64,000 nucleotides of DNA from Rattus norvegicus (lineage: Eukaryota; Chordata; Mammalia; Rodentia; Muridae), in NCBI RefSeq assembly GCF_036323735.1, contig NC_086019.1, forward strand, positions 241,408,602-241,472,601, in the 5' to 3' direction. This document shows, in pieces, positions 33,801 to 45,053 of this stretch. The notes beneath the pieces are model-generated. The model searched no databases. It was not told where the DNA came from and saw nothing but the letters and a program-made list of their open reading frames with translations. How positions within the stretch are numbered: position 1 is the stretch's first letter; each line of letters starts with the position of its first letter. Both the position numbers and the translations under genes were made by a program.

Positions 33801-36800
33801 TTCCCAAAAATAATAAATGCTGTGAAAAGCAGCCAAACACCAAACATATACATTATATCATATGTCTCTCCTCGCGCAAACTCGAGAAAAGGCCAAGTAA
33901 AATACAGTGACAGAGAGCGGATCGGCTGTTGTCATGGAAGGCATTAGGCAGGGACACGAGGGGACTTTTGGACCTGGCAAGGGTTTCCTATCATTCCTGA
34001 GACAATGGCATTCTAGGTTATGCCAAAAATGTATCGAGTGTACAACTTACCTCTCAATAAAAAGGCAAAAGCAAACACCCACAGTACAGATGCTCCTGTC
34101 CAAATGTATTAGAATCTCTGGGGACACCGAGTCTGCATTCATTCATTCATTCATTCATTCATTCATTCATTCATACATTCACTTACTATTGTGTGTACAA
34201 GATGAGGGAGTGTATGCACTTGTGAAGGCCAGAGGAGAACCGTGAGGTTGGTTCTTTCCTTCTACCTTTACGTGAGCTCTGGGGGCTGACTTCAAGTTGC
34301 CTGGCTTGCACAGCCAGCACTTTAGCTGCTGAGCCATCTGCTGACCACAGGCTTTATTTATCTTTTTAAATATCTTACCTATTGAAATGAGACAAATCTA
34401 GTGCACAATTTAAAAATTAGTGAGGAAAAAGGAAGAGGGCATAGGAGAGGGATATATAAATCTGAGATGAAAGTAAAGGAGAAGGAAGTCAGGGAGGGAA
34501 GAGAGAAGCAACTCAACCCTGATAAGTGTCCGGTGAACCCCTGCCTACCTCAGAGAGTATCATGGGAGACACCAAACGTGGCACCAAGCCAGTGACAAGC
34601 ACTCGTAATTGTATGAAGAAACCAAATCTGGTCTATTGTTTTTGTCTGGGACAGGTGTGCAGCAGAGCGATGCTCGGAGGCTCCCTGGCTTGTCCAGCCC
34701 CAACTTTACCTAATACTAACTTTACCTGAGCCCAGCAGTACCCCAGTGTGCATACCTGAACCCAGCGGTACCCCAGTGTGCTTACCTGAGTCCAGTGGTA
34801 CCCCAGTGTGCTTACCTGAGCCCAGCAGTACCCCAGTGTGCATACCTGAACCCAGCGGTACCCCAGTGTGCTTACCTGAGCCCAGTGGTACCCCAGTGTG
34901 CTTACCTGAACCCAGCGGTACCCCAGTGTGCTTACCTGAGCCCAGCGGTACCCCAGTGTGCTTACCTGAGCCCAGCGGTACCCCGGTGTGCTTACCTGGG
35001 TCCAGTGTACCATGTTTTGCACAGAGGTTCCCGCAGGACAGTGTGTTGTATACACATCCACTCTAGACTGAAAGATATGAGGAATGAGAGAATGAAAATA
35101 GTGTTAAGGTGATATTCGTAAGTACATTTTTCTCCTCAAAGGATGAAATAATAACATATAAACACAGTTTTTTTCCAGACTGTTAATCTCTCAGAGATCA
35201 GAGTATATCTGACTACGAATATATTCAATAAAAACATCCACATCTGCAGAGGACCTATGAAGGGAAGGCAACAGTGTATGTGCAATGGGGAACAGGCTGC
35301 AACCACAGGTCATTTCTTATCGTCTTCATGTTTCCCTAAATCGCCAAACTTTTAAATATCATGTCTCCCTTTAATATTAGGAAAAATAAAAATATTACTT
35401 TTTAAAAGTCTCTACCCCTTTCATTGCAGATTGTTTCGTGGAGGGAAGGATCTGACTCAGACTTGAACTCAAGGTTCTCCTGACTCAGCTCAGTGCTGGA
35501 GTTACAGAAATGCACCATGCCTGGCTTTACCTCTGAATTTTAAAACCTGTTTTCAGAATTTAAAATTCTAAGGCACAAATACATTTAGAAACACAAGCCA
35601 GAAATTGGTGCTTCATAACAAACATAAATACAGATGTATAGCCTCTCCAGATTCACATTTTTAAAAGAAACCTGTTGGGGTTTGGTCTGTTATGTCTTGT
35701 ATGCTTAATGTCGGCCCCTAACACTTGGTTGCCCCAGAGACTAGAGAGCTATGTGACCTTGCCCCTAAGTTATTTCTGATTGGTGAATAAAGATGTAGCC
35801 AGCCAATAGCTGGGCAGAAGACACATAGGCTTAAAGTTCCCAGGCTTTTTGTAGGACAACCACGAGAGGGAGAAGAGGTGAAAAGAGGAGAAAGCCACTA
35901 TAGGTTTGGTGAGTCATAAAATAATGGCCATGTGGGTTGGTTCATTGGAGTTCAGAGCAGCCCAGAGGAAACATGGCAAATTATATAATGGGATTATTGG
36001 CTGGGAAATAGACACAATAGCATAGAGGATAGATATCTGCCCAAATATTGTGCTGATTGAGGCTTGTAATAAATATAAAAGGTTGTGTGTGTGTCCTTTA
36101 TATGGGAACTAGATGGTCAAAGGTGGGATAGAAACCCCAGATTGGGATTAAATATTTTCAACAAGAATTCTACTAGAATCAAGGCTATATAAGTAGAATG
36201 ACTTGTGACAGATCCATTCACTGATTGTTTCTATGTAGGTTCTGAGGAGGAAGCTGAGAGGATTGAGCCCACAGGTAGCAGCGGGTGGGACCATTTGCTA
36301 CAGCTGACGCTTGTGTTTCTCAAATGAAACTCTAATGTGTGGTGGGTCCAGGTCTGCATGCCTCCCACAATAAGCACACCCACCGATAACTACATACCAT
36401 GTTTAAATTCTTCTCATTGAAGCCACATATCAGAAAGAAGATGTTGGCGCAAAGCTCCTTCATGATGACGTGCGTGCAAATGTGAGTGCTTAGCCATTTC
36501 ACCATTGCACTCTGAGGAAGAAATTGCTTCTGCCCAAACAAGTCCTGAAAATACAAAGAAACCCAAGGATGGGTCAGCATTTCAACCTGATGCCCCAGCT
36601 TCACGTGCCTTCAGAAGGCTCCAGAACACGATGGCAATGCATCGACATTCAAAACAGGAAACCTATGAGATGCACTCAGTCAGATGTGCTTAGAGACAGG
36701 AGACAAGTCCCCACAATGAAAAGGCAGAGACAGAAAGCTAAGTAAGTTTATGGTTATTTTTTTTTTCGGAGCTGGGGACCGAACCCAGGGCCTTGCGTTT

Positions 36801-39800
36801 CCTAGGCAAGCGCTCTACCACTGAGCTAAATCCCCAGCCCAAGTTTATGGTTATAAAGGGAGACGACCACAACCATTTGTTGACAGTCCCTAAGAGGACT
36901 TCTGAGAAGATCCTGAGGCTCTAATTAAGTGTGTTTCCCTCTACTCTCGTATCTAAATCCAGCCCCCTACAGATGGGTTACTGCTTGTTTGTTTGTTTTT
37001 GTTTGTTTCAAAACAGGGTCCTGTTGTATAGCACTGGCTGGTCTCATAGTTGTTATGTAGCCCAGGCTGCCCTTAAACTCAGGGAAATCCTGCTGCCCCA
37101 GTTTTTCAGAGGCTGGGATTATAGCTGTGAGCCACCATGCATGATTATTGTTAATGTATCACAAAATATTTTATGGTGGAAAAACAGGTAAGATGTATCA
37201 TCTGGATCCTTCCGTAACTGATCAGTTCAGTGGCGAGCACATTCATGCTTTCACCATTATCCCCACAATCCACCTTCAGAATCCTTGTGTCTGTGCCCAT
37301 AAACAACTACTCTGAAGCCATTAGACAATTTATTACTCCTTACCTGTCCTGCCTCCAGCACCACACGTGGTTTTGTAAGTTTTACTAGCATAGACCCACA
37401 GTACCAGTTCGTGAATTATCTCTGGCAGCTTTTGCACGCAGGGATAGTCCAACTACAGAAACTGACTTGGCCCACAAGGCCAGATTCGCTTGCTCTCCAG
37501 TTCTTTGTAAAAGTAGTTTTCCAGTTCTCAGTGTACATTGTTCCTAACCAAAAGTCAACTGAATGTACCCACGAGTACAGCCGGAACTGTCACTACATTC
37601 TCAAGGTAGATCTTCATGTACTGCGGGACGGGAAACAGGTCTTCCTGATATGGAACTCGGATCTGTCTGTCCCTTTGCTGTCTTGCTCACACCCACCAAC
37701 TCCAGGGCAAGCAAGAATAGAGAACTCAAGTATCTACAAAGGAAATGTTGTGGGTTGTGTTATGATCCCTTAAACGGCTGGCGTTAGAGTCTTAACTGTT
37801 TTTGAGAATGTCGTTATTTGGAGATTGGGTCTTTTCAGAGGTTTAAAGAGGAAAATTTTGACCACAGTGATATGTACACGGAGAAAACAGTGACTGGTGG
37901 TGAAGGCAGAAACTAGGATGATGCTTCTACAAGCCAAAGAGGCCAAAGGCATGCTGCATACTTGCCTATAGGCGCTGGCAAAGAGTACATGGAAGGTGTA
38001 AATGCAATTGGATGTAGCTGCACATGCAGTCTGCTTCTCCGCCTCTGAGTGGATGATTGGTGGACACCAATAACTGACAGAACTGAATGTCCCTGCTGAG
38101 CTCAGCACCACACGTAACCCACTACTTGTTCTATTGTTTGGGCTTATCGCCAATCCGCAGGACGGTGAAGCAGAGCTTCCCTTTTTCTCCCTTAAGAAAA
38201 AAGTCAGTTATCCGATCTGCAACGTAAGTATCACACCAGTTTAAATGGATAATACTGTATTCTAGTTTCTTCCAGAAAATTTTACCGATCCACCGACAGC
38301 CTGTGATCTCTGTCTGTCTTTGTTGGGATTCTTATTACTTGCGACAAAATACTTTCTGTCCTGGGGGAGAAAGGATTTATTTCAGCTTGTAGTTCCACAT
38401 CACGGTACATTATCGAAGGAAGTCAGGACCGGAACTGACACTGAGCAGGAAACTGATGGCAGAAGTTGAGGTAGAAGCCATTACAGAGTGACGCTCCCTG
38501 GCTGGCTCCCTCCTGGCTTGCTCAGCTTGCTCTCTTATAGCAACCAGGACCACCTGCCCAGGGGTAGCACTGCTAGCAATGGGCTATGCTTTCCTGAATC
38601 AATCACTAATTGAGAAAATGCCTACAAAGTCTTGCCTACATGCCAACTGGGAAGAAGAATTTTCTCAGTTGAGGGTTTTCTAGCCCCAAGTGATGGTAAC
38701 CTCTATCAAGGTGACATAAAAACTAGACAGCACACTGTTAAATCAATCTTCTGTTGGACCATGTATCAATACCTAAGATTAGGCATCCATTAGGTCTGAA
38801 TGATCTCCTTCAGAAAAGCAATATAAGAAAAAGTTGGCTAAGAAGGATCAGGAAGTAAGTTTCACATGGAGAAAAGATCATGTGACATGGGAAGTTAGCC
38901 CTTCACTACTCCAGGCTTAGTGTCTACAAAGTGGTCATTAGATGGGTTGGTAAGTTAGGCTTTTGTATTTTTTTTTCAAAGGATTAGAGGGGAACACTTT
39001 ACTGTCACAAAAGCAACATGTATTTTTCAAAGACACTAATTCAAATACGTTACAAATATTTATTCACTTTTATGTGTCTGTCTTTTGTTTTCCTTGTTTT
39101 GTTTTGTGATTTTTTTTTAAACTTTCCCAGTTTGTGCCATGAAACACTCTAGTCTGAAACCATGATTCCCAAATGCCAAGCCCACAGTCTCCAGCAGAAA
39201 TCACAGAGAAGGTTTTATGAAAACACAGATCCCTGACTCCCCACTCCACAACTTACAAAATGTAATCTCAAAAGTGGGCTGGGAGGGGGTGTGTGGCATT
39301 TCTAGGTTTATAAAGTTAACTCATATTCTCTAAGGAACAGGCTAGATTTAGAAAATTCTTTCCTCCAGCAGAACCACGTTCTCCTGTATCTTCTCTAGAG
39401 ATATTTCCCAGCCTGAATGTCCACCACAACAGTGCAACTAATTAATAGCAGGTCTTTAGAACCAAAAACTGTCTATGCAACATTTACCAAGAAAATCAGT
39501 CCACAGGCTAGCTCTCCCTGGGAGAAATAAGCAACTTGCAGAACAATCTGTGGAACTGGATACCATCCACACTGAAACAAAACAACACGTCTATCTTGGT
39601 GCATCTCTATGTGCATAAATTCCTATGTGGAGTGTGCAGGAAAAGACCTCCAAATTGAGTAGTTCTAGAGAAGGTATTATGGAGGTGACCTAGTAGTCAG
39701 GAAGTACTTGTAATTTCTGAAGTGTTCGTAATGCAAATCAGCACTATTAATTAACAAAGACAGTCAACGAAAAATTTTATCAGCATATTTGCCGGTGCAA

Positions 39801-42800
39801 TGCGTTCCTACCACAAGAGTCTTGACTAAATTACCGTAGTTCTTAGTATAGTTTTTTTTTTTTTTTGTTTTTTTTTTTCCGGAGCTAGGGACCGAACCCA
39901 GGGCCTTGCGCTTCCTAGGCAAGCGCTCTACCACTGAGCTAAATCCCCAACCCACTGTAGTTCTTTATAACCCAAAACTCACCACGTAGCAGTTAAAAAG
40001 ACAATAAAGTGTCACACTGTGATTCTTCTACCTCAGTAACTGTCCTTTTGAGATCAGAGAAAAGTACGTACTTGCCGTGAAAGACTTTAAAAACTGCTTG
40101 AGACAGGGAGCTTCGTTACACCTACCTTGAGGTAATGAGTCACTTACTATCACAGAGAAGCTCTAAGAACCAAGTCCTCAAGTGATTTTACCATTGTGCA
40201 ATCGTCACGTAGTAACATCCTTACACAATCCTAGGTGGCCCAGGTCAATCGCTTGACAGAGCCTTATGACACAATCGAAAGACGCGGTGAGCATGAGACT
40301 CATGAGTCCCTTGTGGTGTCCTGCCACATGCTTTTACAATAAGCATTTTTGCAAGACCAAGGAGTGTATGCGATAAGAGGAAAGGATTTAAATGAGCCAC
40401 TGGTAGGTATTACCAAGTCTGACATGATTCTGGCTTGCTTTTCTATTGCTGTTATGAAAAACACTAACCAAGAGCAAATTGGAAGAGAGAAGGCTGGATT
40501 TCATCATACATTGAGGGAAGTCAGAAAAGGAGCTTTGGGTGGGAACCATGAGATTCTCACCGATTCACACACAGGCTAATGCTTAGGCAGCTTTCTTAGA
40601 CAACCCAGGGCCATCTGCACGGGGATGACACTGCCCAAAGTGGCCTGGGACCTCCTGTATCAATTAACTGTCAAGAAACAGGCCACGCGCCAATGTGATC
40701 TAGATCATTCCTCAATTAGGACTCTTCTCACATGACCCTAGGCTGTGTCCAGGTGGCAGTTACAGCCAACTATGACACAAATAATATGCAAAACTATATC
40801 CCTGACACTTTTATAGAACTCTTGTCACCATGAATTTTTGTATACTAGCATCACCACGAATTGTGAATTATATGTTAGACTATGATATCATTAATGGATA
40901 GGAATTTTTCAGCATCACTGTAATCTATTGGGACCACAATGCAATGCATGGTTTCTCAATGTCAAAAACCCATTACAGGGCTGGAGGCGTGGCTCAGCCA
41001 TTAAAGGTTAGGCTCACAACCAAAATGAAAAAAAAAAAAAAATCATACACAGCGTGTGAGTGTAGATAATGCTGAATATGATTTCCATGCATTTGTATCT
41101 CTATAAAATACATAATAGAGGAATAATGAATTATCCTGTCTTAAAAACTTAAACTCCTTCTCACGAGTGCGGTTTCCTCCTTTGAATACAGCTTAGAGGT
41201 GCACAGTTTTAGGGCTAAGCACTAATATGCTTCAGGGCCATATTATAAAACATGCTCTATTAAGATAACGTCCTAGATGGTGTTCAGCATGGCTAGGGAC
41301 AGGCACACAGGGATGGCACATTCCTGTCTCTGATCTCCTGTCCACTCCTGCACACCCACATGTCCTTGGGACGAAAGCAACTCTTTAAACACTTAAGGTA
41401 CTTTTTCAAAGACATCCTGTACCCTCCTTGTACGGTGGGTAGGGAGCTGGACTAACATGTTAGCTATGAAAACATGCAGCTGAGTGTCGAGTTAATGAGA
41501 TGGCTCCCTAGGGGCCTCTGCAGGAGGAGGGGTGAAGGGAACCATACCCAGTGCCTCAGTAAGAACAAACACAGAGGACGCTGCCGATTCTCCTCCAGGG
41601 ACCAATTTTTCAGTAAAGAAGAGAGCATCTGAGGAGAAGCGAAGCGGGTGGGACCCAAGTACCTCAAGAAGCAGATCCGGCAACCGTCCCAATTTGACCA
41701 TCGGGCCCGAAGCAAAATTGAGAGACAACACAGGAGCCAGGGCAAAAAACATTTTAACCTTCTTTGCCAGTTCAGGCATCTGTGAAAATGCTATAAAACC
41801 TGCAGGGCAAAAGAAGGAATTAGACAGATCTTCTAGTACTTCCCCAAAAAACAAAATAAAACAAACCCCCCCCAAAAAAACAAGAGAAAGGTCAGCCATT
41901 GTACCCTACAGAGGAAGCCCATAACTATAACTATACAAATAACACTTCCCTTGAACACTTGAGCAGAGTTCTTAAAACATTCTGGTTCAGAAACACTGAA
42001 TTTAGTTCCGGATTTAAGCCTACACTATGCATGGAAGGAAGTCCAGGGTGACGGAACCAAAAAGTCTTCCCTGTTTCCATGGTAACGTGAACCTCTACAG
42101 CCCCACCCCACACTTCCACTCCTCCCCCTTTCCATCCCTAATTTGCAGACCATCGAAGCAGAACACCAGAGACTCACAAGCCACATTTACACTCCCCTTG
42201 CTCTAAGTATCTTTTACACTTCCCTTAGATCGTCCCGTGTTACTTGTCCCTAGAACACTTTAGAAACAACGGACTTCAACAGACAAGTCACCTCGCCATG
42301 AAAGAAGTATTGTTAATAACGAGCTAAGGAGCGTGCAGCTCTATCTTCTGGAAGGCAGGGCAATCTAAGAAGAGGTCAACGCTCCAGCTTCTCACTCTGC
42401 CAGTGTCCCTGCAGAATGCATTCCATGGAGAACACGTGCCACAAGCCGGAAGGTGTTAGTGAACACCAAACGACAGAATCTAAGAAATTACGGAATGTGT
42501 TTCCGTGTTCTCATTAGAGAAACTTACTTGTTAAAAATTTAGTACTGCTTTGCAGGTTTTAAACTTTGTAAAACTTTGCGCTTTTATTTATAATATAAAA
42601 AAATATCGAGCTGAGAAGGTAGCTCTCTCCACAAAGTGCTTGCCACACAAACAGAACCAGAGTTAAATCCTCAAAGCCCACGTCACAAAGCCACGTGTGG
42701 TGGTCGGCACTTACAGTTGTCAGCACTGGGATGGTACGATAGGTGACTCTTTGACTCAGTCAAGTCTATGTAGTGTGTAGACATTATCTCAAATGAGCAA

Positions 42801-44383
42801 GACAGACAAAGCCTGAGAAAGACAGCTAAGACCTGGCCTGCACAACATACTTGCAGCACACACACAAACATATACACACTTGGAAACATATTAGTTTTAT
42901 AATACATGAACAAAACATGCAAATAGCTTCCCAAAACTATAAATTATAAGCTGCCATCCTTGTAGTCACTTATGTTTGACTTAATTTCTTTGATTATTAA
43001 TACTTATTTTGGGTGGAGCTGCAGGTTAGAGCTTAGGATTCAAACATGCTAGGCAACCTCTCTACACTGAGCCCCAGAACCCCAGCCCAGGGCCGTTAAC
43101 ATTTAAAGTTTAGTTTATTATTGACTCTTCAAGGTTTCTGGCACTAGAAAACTTCCCATTTTTCTACCCTCTCAACATTCCTATGTTCCTCAAGCTGAAA
43201 ACACATAACAGAACAGAGCCTACATCAATTCTTTCCATTTTAAGATATTTTAACAATTTATATTAAATTCTGAATTTCTAAAGATTATTACTCAAAATCC
43301 CTTGCCCTGTTCATGATGTCTACTTGGCATTAAAAAAACAAAGCTGTATTTGAGGTAACGTCATTTTTGTGTATGTCACTTCTAAGACACACCGCCTTTG
43401 ACTTCTTCCTTGTGTACATACCTATGGTGCAGCCTTGAGAGTGGCCCACATAATACAGCTGTTCTTGGCCAGTTTTATTCAAAATGTAGTTAATTGAAGC
43501 AGGGAGGTCATATTTTGCCATCTCATCAAAACTATAATCCAAAAAAGCACAAAAGACTCTTTAATTGAAACAGCACACAAATATAGACTAGCACTCGGGC
43601 ACTTAGCACGAAGTGTGTCAGCACACACTGAACGAGGCTGAGTCATCAATCCTATATGAGTCCAGAACACTAACCAAGGTCCAAGGAAGTCCCCGGCAGT
43701 CCCGCCCAGTCGTATGTCCCAAAGGTAAGGCCTCTAAGGTTTTACCTTACAAGGCAGCTTGATTCGCTGCACACACGGCCTGCAGATGGGATTATGACAC
43801 CTATCTTTGTGCATTCCTGGCTCTGTCCGTGCTGGCATGGAACTGGAGACATTTATTCTCGGCTTACTATGTTAAGATGCCACACTTGATTAACTGAATT
43901 TGCCGCTGTGCATTTGAGTATTCGCTGTTATAAGCGGTGTCACCATAAACATGTCCTAATAACTGCTTTTTGGTAAAAGTTCTTGCTCCTGTGATTCAAG
44001 ACCAGGGTAGCTCTAGTTTTATCAAAGGGGAGCAAACTTTAATCGTCTACAGGGCCAGCCTTCTATAATACCTGGCACAGCAGGATGTAGTCTTTTAATC
44101 AGGTGGGTGTGTACTGAGTATGTGCATGCGTGCGTACTAGCATTCCTTCTAAGCTAGGTTCCACCCAAGTTACCTGGCAAAAACCAGGTAGGCCTGGCTT
44201 GCTATAAAAGGTGCTATTTGGCCCCTCCTCATTCTATCTGCCCCTTCTCTGACTTTCTTCTCTCCCTGACTTCTTTCTCCCTCTCTCCCTATCCCCCTCT
44301 TTCTCCACATGTCCCTGGCCAGCCTCCTCTCCTCCTTGCCCCTCCCCTCCCTCTCTGTCTGTCTCTGTCTCTCTGTCTGTCTC

Positions 44384-44437
<54 letters not shown>

Positions 44438-44664
44438 CCCTTTCCCCCTCTGTCCTCTGTCTCTACTCCCTTGTCAACTCCCCTTCCCATACCCTAAATA
44501 AACTCTATTCTATACTAGACCCATACTCCTAAGACTGGTTCCTTAGGGGGAGGCAATGCCTCAGCACGGGCCCTCAGAGGCACCCCTACCACCTCATCAT
44601 ACTGTGCTTTATCAAGCATATCCTGGTCTTTTTATAAAGCACAATGGTTTGTATGTATGTATAT

Positions 44665-44720
<56 letters not shown>

Positions 44721-45005
44721 TAGAAAGAGTTGAGGGAAGTGACAATCTCAGTGTTAGAAAGCACTTAGAATACCCCAGGCTTTGTGGAGGGCTTCTTCCT
44801 TGAATCTTGTACTTTAGGTCCTGGTGACTTTATAAGCTAGGACTTCATTATCCCCAATTTATAGATGAGGAAACAAACACCGTTTATACACTGTGTTGAG
44901 TATCACACAACAATTCATTGGTGGAGCCAGGAGACAGAGAGAGTGAGAGAGAGGGAGAGAGGAGGGAGGGAGGGAGGGAGGGAGGGAGGGAGGGAGAGAG
45001 GGAGG

Positions 45006-45053
<48 letters not shown>

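Larger units (their letters stand above)
35068..36397. other. Lipa: Lipa intron 7
   Basis: Contains a B1 fragment (35435-35527, minus) and an LTR-like rodent repeat (about 35665-36185). The remainder is AT-rich unique sequence. Confidence 0.5.
41800..43421. other. Lipa: Lipa intron 5
   Basis: Unique sequence plus a B4-type SINE (42600-42900, plus) and an old ID relic (43010-43090, minus). No additional exon recognised. Confidence 0.5.

Noticed and set aside
34746..35066. Plus-strand Pro/Ser-rich repeat protein (CLPEPSGTPV units)
   Set aside because: It is the opposite strand of the 30-bp array; any array with a multiple-of-three unit is open in some frames. No start or expression signal.
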